Part shown: positions 36,835 through 46,014 of the stretch, piece by piece
Layout: the number at the start of each line of letters is the position of its first letter
Numbering within the stretch: position 1 is the stretch's first letter
Assembly: GCA_020072585.1 (NCBI GenBank)
Contig: JAIQGL010000006.1
Span: forward strand, 1-64,000
Source: Terriglobia bacterium
GTDB lineage: Bacteria > Acidobacteriota > Terriglobia > Terriglobales > Acidobacteriaceae
DNA: 64,000 bases
Reading direction: 5' to 3'
Made by a program: the position numbers and the translations under genes
The notes under the pieces: model-generated
What the model saw: only the letters and a program-made list of their open reading frames with translations
Told to the model about the DNA's origin: nothing
Databases searched by the model: none

Positions 36835-36858
36835 AAAAAACTTTAAGCAAACGCTTAG
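36835..36858 (-). terminator. Short intrinsic terminator after the 116-aa protein gene
   Basis: On the minus strand TAAGC-GTTT-GCTTA (36844-36857) is followed by AAGTTTTTTC. The stem is only five base pairs, so strength is uncertain. Confidence 0.45.
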
Positions 36859-36863
36859 GCCGC

Positions 36864-37214
36864 TCAGCGTGAGTTTCCCTGCGTTCTCCGCTCCATCTGA
36901 TCGATCAGCGTCCGCCACATATCGATTTCAAGTTGAAACTGGTGCTTCAGCGGAGTTTGTGTGGAATCCACGAACGCCAGATTGGTCTCCATCTGGCGCA
37001 CCAGGGCGCGCATCTTCTTCAGGTCTTCACGCAGCGCTTGCATCTCATCGCCTCGCGCCGATGCCATCTGCCGGATCTGGGCATTTTCCGCGGAATTCGC
37101 CATGCTGGCCTGGCTGCCGGCGGCTTGTGCTCCCGGACTCGGCGACTGCTGGATGGCACTCAATGGAATAATGGCGCAAAAAAACATAAGTACGATTGCT
37201 CTTTTCAAGGCCAT
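36864..37214 (-). CDS. Secreted small helical protein of unknown function (116 aa)
   Basis: The start at 37214 has a GGGAGG/AAAAGG region upstream and opens a signal peptide (MALKRAIVLMFFCAIIPLSA). The mature part is a Ser/Ala/Gln-rich spacer and then an amphipathic coiled coil (about 50-110: ARGDEMQALREDLKKMRALV, DMWRTLIDQMERR). No enzymatic motif is seen. It would be a periplasmic or surface coiled-coil protein. A short hairpin with a T-tract follows the stop codon. Confidence 0.7.
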   Translation of the reverse strand: MALKRAIVLMFFCAIIPLSAIQQSPSPGAQAAGSQASMANSAENAQIRQMASARGDEMQALREDLKKMRALVRQMETNLAFVDSTQTPLKHQFQLEIDMWRTLIDQMERRTQGNSR

Positions 37215-37348
37215 GCCTTTTCGCCTCCCAATAAAACAATGAACGATAAAAACAGTTTCAAATGTAATCGTAACCAGCCGCCCGTGCGGTGGCAATGGAG
37301 ATGCCGAGGTTTCTCAGCTTGTCCGTCAGCCCTCATTCCCATTTTGAA

Positions 37349-38611
37349 TCAAACATGCCCGCCACTCTCAGCGATAAGCTGCATTGCCTTCCTATTGACC
37401 CATTCCTGCTCCTGAAATCGCTCACCCCATGTCAGCGGCGTTACGTCTCGATATTCCTTCATTTGTTCGTCTTTGACAAAGCGCAAGCGTTTCCGCAATG
37501 ACGCGCGAGTATTCGGATCAGATCGATGGTGCAACAACAAACGTGTAAAGTCCCCATCCTGCTGTCTGCCGCACCTGTAAGACTGTGACACCACGCATCC
37601 GAACAACGGCGTGTGACCGCCAAAACCATCCGGATCGATTTCCGCTTTTGCGTCCACATTCGCGCCGTGTTCAATCATCCAGCGAGCGATCTCGATTTCG
37701 TCATAGTCCACGCACATATGCAGCAGGGTTGCCCCGGCCAGCGGTGTTCCATGCAGGGCAAGAGTTTCGTCGGCATGGCACCCTAGTTCAGGCGGGAAAA
37801 TTTCTTTGTGCGAAAACGTCCGGCTCAATAATTGCGGATCGCGTTTTAAATGCTCTTCCAGCAGATCAAGCCGTCCGCGATGCAGCGCCATCGGCGGCGT
37901 GTCCGGCAACTCAATGCCATGCTTGGCAACAAGCTCAAGACACTCGCGCTTCCCTTTCGGATAGCGCGAATAAGTCTGTAGCAAAAGCGCAACCGGCGCC
38001 AATCGATTGCCATGTTCGTCGCTCAGCGGAGCGCCAAGCTCCAGCAGGAATGAGAGGCCGGCAACGTTGAGCGTCTCGCATGGCCCCATCACGGCATTGG
38101 CCTCCGGACGAGCGCCCATTGCATAAAGCTGCCGTGCACTCTCAAGCCTTCCCTGGAGACAAGCGCGATCAAAGGCATGCTGCAAGTCCGTTGCTCCAAG
38201 TCCGCGAAGCATCTGGATAATCTTGCCCTGGCCGATATTTGCCGCATAAGACATGGGCGGCCCCCAATTGCTGGGAAGTCCTCGAGCGTCTTCATGCAAT
38301 AACTTTGGGTCCTGTAACACCAGTTCGCGGACGGCCTCGACATCGCCGCGCCAGATTGCATCTGTCATCCGGCAGGCGAGCACCAGCCGCGGCCAGCTCG
38401 GGAGCCCGTAACTGTGGGCAAGCGTAAGCTGCGCGTCGGCCAGCTTGGCGGCGTCTGGATTGGGTGGCTTTGGATGATGTTTCTGCAACTCTGCCAGAGC
38501 GGAAGGCTCACCCCTCTTGATGTCGCGGAGCAAATCCTTGGCCTGGTGTTTGAGTTGTTCAAGGTTAGGACGGACGGGAAAGTGACGATCTGCAAAGTAG
38601 CGATCAGCCAT
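37349..38611 (-). CDS. Ankyrin-repeat protein
   Basis: The ATG at 38611 is preceded by AGGAGG. The 420-residue cytosolic protein has an N-terminal helical region (RPNLEQLKHQAKDLLRDIKRG, then PSALAELQKHHP; about 10-60). Ankyrin-type helix pairs follow (about 85-330), such as GDVEAVRELVLQDPKLLHE, GRLESARQLYAMGARPEAN, GRLDLLEEHLKRDPQLL and DEIEIARWMIEHGANVDAK. Such proteins mediate protein-protein contacts; the partner is unknown. It stands between a predicted secreted helical protein and the amidohydrolase, with no clear functional link. Confidence 0.85.
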   Translation of the reverse strand: MADRYFADRHFPVRPNLEQLKHQAKDLLRDIKRGEPSALAELQKHHPKPPNPDAAKLADAQLTLAHSYGLPSWPRLVLACRMTDAIWRGDVEAVRELVLQDPKLLHEDARGLPSNWGPPMSYAANIGQGKIIQMLRGLGATDLQHAFDRACLQGRLESARQLYAMGARPEANAVMGPCETLNVAGLSFLLELGAPLSDEHGNRLAPVALLLQTYSRYPKGKRECLELVAKHGIELPDTPPMALHRGRLDLLEEHLKRDPQLLSRTFSHKEIFPPELGCHADETLALHGTPLAGATLLHMCVDYDEIEIARWMIEHGANVDAKAEIDPDGFGGHTPLFGCVVSQSYRCGRQQDGDFTRLLLHHRSDPNTRASLRKRLRFVKDEQMKEYRDVTPLTWGERFQEQEWVNRKAMQLIAESGGHV

Positions 38612-38830
38612 GACGGACCTCCTTGGGTGGTCATGCCCGTGGTCCGCTGTCTGGGGCGAAAAGGAGATTCGCAATGAACTTTATTTCAAACCGCTCAGGT
38701 GGACTCGGTCCTCTCCGCGGACGGGCGGCGTCCTGTACGCCGATGAGAAGTATACCCCGAGCGTGAAGACACGTTACTCAGCAAATTTTTCGTGATTCAG
38801 GCTGGTCCCCTGGACGAGCCCGCAATTCTG

Positions 38831-40168
38831 CTAGTGCGCTGCCTGCCCCGTAATCGCGTCTTTGAACACCGCGCCGCCTTTCATCACAAAGCCAACGTTC
38901 TCCAGGGCACGCACGTTTTGCAGAGGATCGTCGGTCACGGCAATCACGTCAGCGAATTTGCCTGCTTCCACAGTGCCAACGTCTTTGGCGCGTCCAATCA
39001 GGTCAGCAGCGTTGCTGGTGGCCGCATGGATGGCCTGGGCCGGCGTCAACCCAAACTTCACCATATAGAAGAATTGTTTCGCGTTGTCGCCGTGCGGATA
39101 CACGCCGGCGTCAGTGCCGAACGCCATCTTTGCGCCGCCCTTGACTGCGCGCTCAAAGTTTTCCCGTTGCAGGCGTCCTACCATCTTTTCTTTCTCAACG
39201 TTCTCTTTCGGCAGCCCGAATTCGATGGCCTTGCCGAGAATGTAATCGTCGTTATAGATGTCCATCACCAGGTACACGCCGCGCTCTTTTGCCAGGCGGA
39301 TGCCTTCATCATCAATCAGGCTGGCATGCTCAATGGAGTCGATTCCGGCAAGGATCGCATTCTTGATGCCCTGCGTTCCGTGTGCATGTGCGGCGATCTT
39401 GCGTCCCGCCATGTGTGCTTCTTCCGCGGCGGCCTTTAGTTCTTCTGGCGTAAATTGCGGCGCGCCCGGGCTGTCGCCCTTGGAGAGCACGCCTCCGGTC
39501 GCAAGGATCTTGATCACGTCCACGCCATATTTCACCTGCGCGCGCACCACATGGCGGATCTGGTCAACGCCATCGGCAATCTGGAAATCACGCTCTTCGG
39601 GAAACATGGTGACGCGCGTCTGCGGTGAAAAGTTGTTCAGATCGCCGTGCCCGCCGGTGATGGAGATGCCCGGCCCGCTGGCCACAATGCGTGGCCCGGG
39701 AATGAGTCCCTCGTTGATCGAGTTGCGCAGATCCACGGCAAGAAATGGTTCTGAGCCGACGTCCCGCACGCTGGTAAACCCTGCTTCCAGGGTTTTGCGG
39801 GCATTGATTACCGCTGCAAACGCATGCTGAAACGGCGTGTCCTTGAAATTGTAAATCTCATCATAGCGGTCAGCGCGCGCGCCCAGGTGCGTATGGCAAT
39901 CAATCAACCCAGGCAGCACGGTCGCGTGAGAAAGGTCCAGCACCGCTGCGCCCGATGGAATTGAGATGGCGCTGGCCGGCCCCACATTTTGAATGCGATC
40001 ACCCACGACCATGATCACCATATTCTCGCGGACCTTGTCACTGGTACCGTCAAACAAGCGTCCAGCGCGAATATAGACCGTCTTTGGCCCAGGCTTCTGC
40101 GTTTGCTGTGCCAGCGCTGGTACAACCAATGACAACAGGATCAAAAGGGAAAGAACGGCGCGTCTCAT
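38831..40168 (-). CDS. Secreted amidohydrolase (imidazolonepropionase/prolidase-like)
   Basis: The start at 40168 has AAGGAG upstream and begins a signal peptide (AVLSLLILLSLVVPALA). The longer frame is repeat-derived. The 445-residue protein belongs to the metal-dependent amidohydrolase superfamily. Metal ligands are visible: HxH in GLIDCHTHLGA, His in AAHAHGTQG, His in IEHASLIDDEG and Asp in FGTDAGVYPHGDN. The final TIM-barrel segment AADLIGRAKDVGTVEAGKFA is typical of Xaa-Pro dipeptidase-like members secreted by Acidobacteria. It probably cleaves peptides or cyclic amides in the periplasm. The exact substrate is unknown. Confidence 0.88.
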   Translation of the reverse strand: MRRAVLSLLILLSLVVPALAQQTQKPGPKTVYIRAGRLFDGTSDKVRENMVIMVVGDRIQNVGPASAISIPSGAAVLDLSHATVLPGLIDCHTHLGARADRYDEIYNFKDTPFQHAFAAVINARKTLEAGFTSVRDVGSEPFLAVDLRNSINEGLIPGPRIVASGPGISITGGHGDLNNFSPQTRVTMFPEERDFQIADGVDQIRHVVRAQVKYGVDVIKILATGGVLSKGDSPGAPQFTPEELKAAAEEAHMAGRKIAAHAHGTQGIKNAILAGIDSIEHASLIDDEGIRLAKERGVYLVMDIYNDDYILGKAIEFGLPKENVEKEKMVGRLQRENFERAVKGGAKMAFGTDAGVYPHGDNAKQFFYMVKFGLTPAQAIHAATSNAADLIGRAKDVGTVEAGKFADVIAVTDDPLQNVRALENVGFVMKGGAVFKDAITGQAAH

Positions 40169-40213
40169 CCAAGCTCCTTGGGGAAAATTAACGGAGAGTA
40201 TATACGAATGCAA

Positions 40214-40400
40214 AGCGGCGAGGCCGGGGCCCCCGACACGCGCGGGTTTCACGTGGCGGGGTGGGAGGCCGGGGCCCTCGACACGCGCGGGTTTCGCGTG
40301 GCGGGGTGGGAAGCCGACCACGCGCCGAGCCGCCTGTTTTCAAGGCTGGATGATTTTAGAAAAGAGCCATGCTGTTTAAGCGGGTTGGAGCGTAGCGACA
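40214..40400 (+). repeat. Family A repeat copy with internal duplication
   Basis: It contains GCGAGGCCGGGGCCCCCGAC and then ACGCGCGGGTTTCACGTGGC, which is duplicated about 47 bp on. AAGCCGACCACGCGCCGAGC follows and it ends GGGTTGGAGCGTAGCGACAA. The ends match the family A cores; the inserted GGGTTTCRCGTGGCGGGGTGGGA unit is shared with the copy at 46015-46199. Confidence 0.75.
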
Positions 40401-40428
40401 ACAAACAACGAAGCGGCGCGCTTCGGGA

Positions 40429-41139
40429 CTACTGTTTGGCAACCAAAAGCACTCGAGAAAAATTCAGCCAGATTCTCCACCGGTCATATTCGCGGCTATG
40501 GGATGTTGCAGTGACCGTGGCATCTTCCACGCAGTTCTTACTGAAGATCACCTGCAACTTGGACCCCAGGCTGACCAGCGGACCAATCAACATGGTGGCA
40601 TCTCTTTCGCCTACGGGAAGAATCAGGTCACGCTCCTGAAACGGAAGACCGTTGCTGGCAATGCCTCTCAGGATAGCGATGGTTCCGCCTTCGGGCAGAT
40701 GCAATGGTTCCGGCTCTGAGGAAGTTGGAGAAGGTTCCGATTGCATCATGACACGGGGCTGCGTTGCTCCGCTGTTCGCTTCGCTGCTGACCACGGTCAC
40801 GGCGGGAACGCCCAGTTCCCAGTCTTCCGGAGGAAAGTAGATCCCCCAGAAATTCTCCGGACGAAACAGTTCTATTCCGTATTCACTCTCGCCCGAATCT
40901 GCCCAGACCACCTGGCCAACGCGCCATTTATATGGCGCCAGCATGGCCACGCGAACTTCCATTTTGGGCTCAAGCGGTACGGTAGAACGAATCTTCGCCC
41001 CATGCCGGTTGACCAGGATAGTTTCAGCGGCCCCACTCACATGGGACCCGTCACTTTTCTGGCCGGAAACCGCCAACGCTAGCGAAACAAGAACACGAGA
41101 GCTTCTGCGCCCCCGCTCATTTGCAATGAGTTGCGCCAT
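40429..41139 (-). CDS. PilZ-like protein with two degenerate domains (236 aa)
   Basis: The N-terminal half (about 8-95) has the RxxxR arginines (RGRRSSRVLV) and a region TILVNRHGAKIRS in place of the DxSxxG motif, followed by VGQVVWADSGESEYGIEL. This pattern is common in acidobacterial PilZ-like proteins. The C-terminal half (about 140-230) has similar beta-rich spacing but no RxxxR. Cyclic-di-GMP binding is therefore uncertain. A Ser/Pro/Glu-rich linker joins the halves. It precedes the amidohydrolase, with a repeat between them. Confidence 0.65.
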   Translation of the reverse strand: MAQLIANERGRRSSRVLVSLALAVSGQKSDGSHVSGAAETILVNRHGAKIRSTVPLEPKMEVRVAMLAPYKWRVGQVVWADSGESEYGIELFRPENFWGIYFPPEDWELGVPAVTVVSSEANSGATQPRVMMQSEPSPTSSEPEPLHLPEGGTIAILRGIASNGLPFQERDLILPVGERDATMLIGPLVSLGSKLQVIFSKNCVEDATVTATSHSREYDRWRIWLNFSRVLLVAKQ

Positions 41140-41418
41140 ATGTCATCAGACACGTTTTGGATTTCAGGAAACTATAGAACCTACGGCCAGTTACGGCTAT
41201 ATTACTGGCAACGTAGAAAGACGCCACCAAAAAGCCAGCCCCTATTGTCCTAAGGTAACCTCGGTCATCAATACCTTGAATTGTTCCCAATCTCACTTCT
41301 CTAACTGCCCTTTTACCGTCTCAAATTACACCAAAACCCCTTGTAAATCAGCCATTTCCGTAGAGAATGGCATCGTCCGATCCATCTCCCGTGGCCCCGC
41401 TTAGAAGCCTTCTACCGG

Positions 41419-41823
41419 TCAGTTAGCCTGCTCAATGCTGCTTACATAAATCGTATTCGTGGACTTATCCAGCGCACCTTTGATCTTCACTCTCTTCGCT
41501 GCCAGCTCGGCCGGACGTTCCTGGTCACTCAGCTTGTAGATTTTCTTTGTGGTTGGAACATACAGAACGTATCCGAATTTTCGAGAGCAGCCTTTCACGC
41601 AGTTGGCGTCACTATTTACGCTGGCTTTCTTCCTGATCTCGCTGTGCGACCCCTTGATCGCGCACTGGCCATCGGAAATTACGCCCACAAAAGTCTGGAT
41701 CGGTGCGGCGGCCTTTGCCGGAGCTTTCTGTTGCGTGGGTCGCGGAGGCGGGCTCTGCAAAGCCAATCCGCAGACTGACAACATCCCGATTGCAACCGCG
41801 CTTAATGCCGAATATTTGTTCAT
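41419..41823 (-). CDS. Small secreted protein of unknown function (134 aa)
   Basis: It has a signal peptide (ALSAVAIGMLSVCGLALQ), a Pro/Ala/Lys linker and a beta-rich domain (about 43-134). The domain begins FVGVISDGQCAIKGSHSE, continues CVKGCSRKFGYVLYVPTTKK and IYKLSDQ, and ends VKIKGALDKSTNTIYVSSIE. It contains three cysteines that could form a disulfide or bind metal. The pattern is one I associate with small secreted acidobacterial proteins without known role. An ACAGGAGA box precedes the start. It lies just downstream of the S9 peptidase on the same strand, with a family C repeat adjacent. Confidence 0.7.
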   Translation of the reverse strand: MNKYSALSAVAIGMLSVCGLALQSPPPRPTQQKAPAKAAAPIQTFVGVISDGQCAIKGSHSEIRKKASVNSDANCVKGCSRKFGYVLYVPTTKKIYKLSDQERPAELAAKRVKIKGALDKSTNTIYVSSIEQAN

Positions 41824-41892
41824 TCACTTCTCCTGTAACGATTCCTTGGGTTCTCCGCGTCTCCGCAGGTGGTTGCTCATTGGTCTTCAATC

Positions 41893-41931
41893 GTAAATTT
41901 TGGTAATTTTGGCGATCTTGGCGATCTTCCC
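41893..41931. repeat. Family C short repeat abutting the S9 peptidase stop
   Basis: TTTTGGTAATTTTGGCGATC, then TTGGCGATCTTCCCCTAT, is the same type as at 15433-15480 and, as there, lies directly after a minus-strand stop codon. Confidence 0.6.
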
Positions 41932-43839
41932 CTATCCTCCCAAATGCTCCTGGAAGAACCGCACCATCTCCACCGTCGACCGTATCCGGTTGGGGACCTT
42001 GCGCCAGCCGTGGCCTTCGTCGGGAAACAGGATGTACTCTACCGGCACACCGCGGTCTTTTAGCGTCTTCACAATCTGCTCCGCTTCGATGACCGGCACA
42101 TTCGTGTCATTGGCGCCGTGTTGCACCATGGTTGCCGCCTTGATGCGGTCCAGCTTGTAAATGGGTGACAGGCGGTCCAGCATGTCTTTCTGCGTCGCCG
42201 GATCGCCGTATTCAATCGTCGAAATCGCCGCCATCCACGGCTGCGTGTGCTGAAAGAAGGTCATAAAGTTGACGATCCCGAACAGGTCCACGCCCGCGGC
42301 AAACAGGTCCGGATACTCCGTTATACCTGCCATCGTCATATAGCCGCCGTACGAGCCGCCCGTGATGCCGATGCGCTTCGGATCGGCAATGTGATTGTTT
42401 ACCAAATAATCGACGCACGCCTTGATGTCTCTCACGCCGTTGACCCGCAGTTCGCCGTTATCCAGGTTCACAAACCTCTTGCCAAACCCCGACGATCCGC
42501 GCACGTTGGGCGCAAATACGCCGATCCCCTGGGCCAGCAGCGCCTGATAGTCGCTGCGGAAGGGCGCGCGCTCCTGCCCTTCTGGTCCGCCATGAAAACT
42601 CACTACGTACGCGCCTGGCCCGGTTTGATTTTTCGGGCGATAGAGCCAGCCGCTCAGCTCCAGCCCGTCAAACGACTTGAAGGTAACCAGCTCCGGCTTC
42701 ACCAGCGCCGTCAGGTCCACTCCCGGATGTGGGCTAAAAGTAAGCTGGCGGAACCGCTGGGTCTTCACGTCCATGATCCATATGTCGGTCGTCTGCGCCG
42801 CGCCGCCAATATTCATGGCCAGCTTCGAACCATCTTTGGAGAAAGCCAGGCCGCCCGCCAACTCTCCCGGCAAGTCCGTCACATACGTGTGCGCATTCTT
42901 TGCCGGATCGTACAGCGAGAGCGTGGTCTTACCTTTCACGTTCCACAGCAGCGCTGCCATGGTGCCCTGCTCGTTCAGCCGCAAGCCATCCAGTTCACCG
43001 TTGCCCAGGGACGAGAGAATCTCGATGTCGCTGGGCGTGCCGTCTGCCGCGAACTTGATCCTCCCGAACGCCATCAGATCGCGGTCTTTGTTCGTGCCGA
43101 TGTATGCCGCTCCGCCGTCCGGCATAAGCTCGCCGAAAAACAACGCCACGCCATCATGTTTGGTGATCAGCGTGTCTTTGCCGCTGACCAGGTCCAGCAG
43201 GTACAGATTATTGTCGCCGCGACTCTTTAGACGGCTCAGCAGCGCCCGCTTGCCGTCCTTGGAAATTCCATCAATGCTTCCGACACCCGGGTTCTTCGCC
43301 ACCAGTCTGGTCCCGCCCGAAGCCACGTCGATCATGAAGCTGTCGCGTCGCGCCGGATCATCCCGGCTGGAATCAATCGCGATCTGCTTGCCATCGTCCG
43401 TCCAGGCGTCAAAACCGTTGTTGTCTTTGCCGCCCAGCGTCAGCAGCCTCATGCCGGTACCGTCCGGCTTGACCACATAAACTTGTGTGTTCAGTCCTCC
43501 GCCCGGCGCGATCGTCACCGCGATCCAGTCGCTCGCCGGCGACCACTCCTGCTCCGTTACCGGATCGTCGCCGTTGGTGACCATCCTCGGATACCCGCCC
43601 TCCGCCGGCACAATCCACACCTGCGGCGCGCCGCTTATGTTGGAGATGAAGCTCACCCATTTGCCATCGGGAGAAAACCGTGGCCCCACTGCGCTGCCCA
43701 CGCGCGCCATACGAGCAACCGCGGCGGCAACGTCCTGCGTCTTGGCAGCCGAAGCCGAAGTCTGGCTCGCACCCTGCCCCATCGCGGCCACGCTCAGGCA
43801 ACTCATCAACACAACAATTGAAGTTCGGCGAGAGCTCAT
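41932..43839 (-). CDS. S9 family prolyl oligopeptidase-type peptidase
   Basis: The start at 43839 has AAGGAGAC upstream and opens a signal peptide (SIVVLMSCLSVAAMG). The 635-residue protein has a TolB-like beta-propeller (about 40-360, with GPRFSPDGKWVSF and LAFSKDGSKLAM repeats) and a C-terminal alpha/beta-hydrolase domain. The catalytic triad is visible: Ser in GITGGSYGGYMTM, Asp in HGANDTNVPV, His in PDEGHGWRK. It would degrade short peptides in the periplasm. It is 108 bp upstream of the small secreted protein gene. Confidence 0.93.
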   Translation of the reverse strand: MSSRRTSIVVLMSCLSVAAMGQGASQTSASAAKTQDVAAAVARMARVGSAVGPRFSPDGKWVSFISNISGAPQVWIVPAEGGYPRMVTNGDDPVTEQEWSPASDWIAVTIAPGGGLNTQVYVVKPDGTGMRLLTLGGKDNNGFDAWTDDGKQIAIDSSRDDPARRDSFMIDVASGGTRLVAKNPGVGSIDGISKDGKRALLSRLKSRGDNNLYLLDLVSGKDTLITKHDGVALFFGELMPDGGAAYIGTNKDRDLMAFGRIKFAADGTPSDIEILSSLGNGELDGLRLNEQGTMAALLWNVKGKTTLSLYDPAKNAHTYVTDLPGELAGGLAFSKDGSKLAMNIGGAAQTTDIWIMDVKTQRFRQLTFSPHPGVDLTALVKPELVTFKSFDGLELSGWLYRPKNQTGPGAYVVSFHGGPEGQERAPFRSDYQALLAQGIGVFAPNVRGSSGFGKRFVNLDNGELRVNGVRDIKACVDYLVNNHIADPKRIGITGGSYGGYMTMAGITEYPDLFAAGVDLFGIVNFMTFFQHTQPWMAAISTIEYGDPATQKDMLDRLSPIYKLDRIKAATMVQHGANDTNVPVIEAEQIVKTLKDRGVPVEYILFPDEGHGWRKVPNRIRSTVEMVRFFQEHLGG

Positions 43840-44138
43840 GCAGTCTGTCTCCTTGACATTCAAAAATCCGTGCAACCATGTTATCCGTTTGTCAATTTTT
43901 AATCATTGACTCACTTGACGCGCTTTGGCTCGAGCCTCTGTAGGTATCAGGGACTGGCCAGCCCATGCTTGTAAGCATGAGTGAGCGACGCGAAAAGCTG
44001 CAAAAAGTGCCGTAGTGAAACTTCTGATTAAAGAGAAACTTCTGATTAATCGGGCTTTGCTCTCTGCGAGCTTGTAAGATCTTTCGGGTAGGTGTGGCGC
44101 GAAATAGGTTCCGTAAAGTAAACAGGCAGAAGAAATCC
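43840..44138. other. Intergenic with a 15-bp direct repeat and a hairpin
   Basis: GAAACTTCTGATTAA occurs at about 44017 and again 18 bases later, separated by AGA. CATGCTT-GT-AAGCATG (43964-43979) is a perfect 7-bp inverted repeat without a T-tract. Next to the small ORF stop, AAGAAATCC-TTATCT-GGATTTCTT (44130-44153) is a 9-bp stem overlapping the stop codon. No gene is seen. Confidence 0.5.
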
Positions 44139-44402
44139 TTATCTGGATTTCTTTGCTTTAAAGGCGACTTTCTTTTTTGCGCTCTTGGGGGCGGTCTTCA
44201 GATCGACCAGCGCCTTGAAATTGACATGGGGCGATGTCTTGATCCGAAGAATGTTTTCCATCTTCAGACCAAGATTGTTGGTGGACTTGAACTGTGATCC
44301 GGATATCACCAGAGGCACTGCCGAACTGGTTTCGCGGGATACGCCCCACTCCGGAACAGATGCTCCAAAGTCCATCACGTCAATGAGTTTATTCCTGGCC
44401 AT
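44139..44402 (-). CDS. Small basic protein downstream of SIR2-like gene (87 aa)
   Basis: The product begins MARNKLIDVMDFGASVPEWG, continues with a beta-rich middle (VPLVISGSQFKSTNNLGLKM) and ends in a lysine-rich tail (KSAKKKVAFKAKKSR). No family is recognised. The tail resembles nucleic-acid-binding tails such as that of the helix-turn-helix protein at 11390-11626. It follows the SIR2-like gene by 54 bp on the same strand and is probably co-transcribed. A ribosome-binding site is weak (GGAG about 14 bases upstream). It may be a partner or accessory factor of the SIR2-like protein. Confidence 0.5.
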   Translation of the reverse strand: MARNKLIDVMDFGASVPEWGVSRETSSAVPLVISGSQFKSTNNLGLKMENILRIKTSPHVNFKALVDLKTAPKSAKKKVAFKAKKSR

Positions 44403-44456
44403 CTGAAGTAAGTTTACTCCACCTGCTATCTGGAATCCACACTCTTTTGATGCTGC

Positions 44457-45995
44457 TCAAGACGAAACCGCTGCAAAACCTGTAAGGCAGAAAGCCGCGG
44501 TACGGCGGATAATCGCGTGCAGCTCAGCTTCAAGAAGGTCTTGCTTCTTGCCGAACCGCGACCAGAAAGGGTCCGCCATGCTGGAAGTCAGGTTCAGGAC
44601 AGCCACCGGCAGCCAGTAAGGCGTGTCGATAATTGGAATCGATAGAATCGACCGCCAGTCCCGGTAGCCCTTACGCGACACCCATTGCGTTCTCATACTG
44701 GCAGGGAAATTAATGTCCACGTCTCCTTCTCCATAGGAGACGGCCCTGACGGTACCGCTCACGAAACTGACTCCGGCAATGCCCTGCTCTCTTCCCTTTT
44801 TAATTTGCAGCCGCCGGTGACGCGCCTGCTTTTTTGCCTCATTCGCGGTGGACTGCCCGCCGGAGTAGCCAACCATGCGTATATCCACGGAAGAGCCATC
44901 AGAAAACGGCACGAAGAGCGAAGCATTGATGTGCTCCTCCTGGGGAACGGCGAACATCTCCCTGATCTGCTGGCACAGCGCGTCCAGGCTCAGATGCACC
45001 AGAGTCTGCCAGTTGTCATTAAATATCAGCCGCTGTGGGACCTCTCTTTCGCGCCACTTCGCGGAGGCGTGCGCCCACGCAGGCAGCCGGCCGGGTCTGG
45101 GTTCACCCCATTGCACGTCACGAAGCAGACCTGGTATTTCTTCGTAGTTTTTCAGAAACAGCAAACGCAACCCGCGCTGCATCCAGTGCATGTCAAGATA
45201 GTGGTCCACCACCGGCTGCTGCCGCACGGTCACTACAAAAATGTTTTTGGTTGAACTCAGTCCGTACTTGTTAAGAAAGTAGAGCACCCGCCGGAAATTC
45301 TGGTCAGCCAGGCTCATGCCCATGATGAGCGTAACGTTGTCGCCGGCCAGCATTCTTACCAGCTTGCTGTTCGCCGCCGCACTGGGGCGGGCCGTTAGCT
45401 CAATATACTGTGACTCAGTCAGGACCAGCTGGTTGGCATTGCCATCGGGGTCAATCCAGCCATGGAGATGCTCGATCTTCTTTTTCACGAATTTTGTTTT
45501 TGTACCGCCGACTTTTCCGGGGCTGCGAAAATCAGTCCACTGGCTGCCCGGAAAACGCCGTGCCATGGCAAGTTCCAGCAGTGGATCAAAATTAAGCGTC
45601 CACACCCGCGCTTTTTCCGTCAGCGCGCTGATCTGATAGTGCACGGACCCCACGGGCAAGTCACCAATCTGACGCCCCTGATACAGCACCGCGGCCAACA
45701 GTGCGTCAAAATTTTGCGGAGCAGCGTGTCGTACAAAGTCCGCAACAGAATCTCTCCCCAGCACTGAATAAAGGGCGTCTACAGTGGAGCCAATGTAGGG
45801 TGTGGCCACCAGCGCGGCGGGCGTGGCGCTGCCAATGGCCGAGGCAAGATATCCCTGCAGCAACGCCTTGTTCATCGCTTCCCAGCCTGGAAACCCTGAT
45901 CCCTGCGAAATGCCGGCGCCTACAAAAACATTGAGCTTGCCCTTTCGGTAAGCCGCATGAAGACTGGCTACATACCCTGAACGAGGATCTTTCAT
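44457..45995 (-). CDS. SIR2-like NAD-binding protein with C-terminal GAF-like domain
   Basis: The 512-residue protein carries a SIR2-type domain (about 15-300): the nucleotide loop LNVFVGAGISQGSG (GAGIS 26-30), the catalytic Asn in WTLNFDPLLE (135-137), the His motif in EHLHGWI (177-179) and LIMGMSLADQNFRRVL (223-238). These are the marks of the SIR2_2 family, whose known members are mostly NADases in antiphage defence. Residues about 326-512 resemble a GAF-type sensor (HINASLFVPFSDGSSVDIRM, RSILSIPIIDTPYWLPVAVL then NLTSS, ending in a long helix). Such a fusion fits a sensor-triggered NAD depletion enzyme, but no known partner gene is present. A TAGGAAA box precedes the ATG. comM and a repeat lie upstream. 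Confidence 0.75.
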   Translation of the reverse strand: MKDPRSGYVASLHAAYRKGKLNVFVGAGISQGSGFPGWEAMNKALLQGYLASAIGSATPAALVATPYIGSTVDALYSVLGRDSVADFVRHAAPQNFDALLAAVLYQGRQIGDLPVGSVHYQISALTEKARVWTLNFDPLLELAMARRFPGSQWTDFRSPGKVGGTKTKFVKKKIEHLHGWIDPDGNANQLVLTESQYIELTARPSAAANSKLVRMLAGDNVTLIMGMSLADQNFRRVLYFLNKYGLSSTKNIFVVTVRQQPVVDHYLDMHWMQRGLRLLFLKNYEEIPGLLRDVQWGEPRPGRLPAWAHASAKWREREVPQRLIFNDNWQTLVHLSLDALCQQIREMFAVPQEEHINASLFVPFSDGSSVDIRMVGYSGGQSTANEAKKQARHRRLQIKKGREQGIAGVSFVSGTVRAVSYGEGDVDINFPASMRTQWVSRKGYRDWRSILSIPIIDTPYWLPVAVLNLTSSMADPFWSRFGKKQDLLEAELHAIIRRTAAFCLTGFAAVSS

Positions 45996-46014
45996 CGAGT
46001 TTTCCTAGGCGAAT

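Noticed and set aside
42247-43230. 327-codon plus-strand frame
   Set aside because: Antisense to the S9 peptidase; no start signal or recognisable motif.
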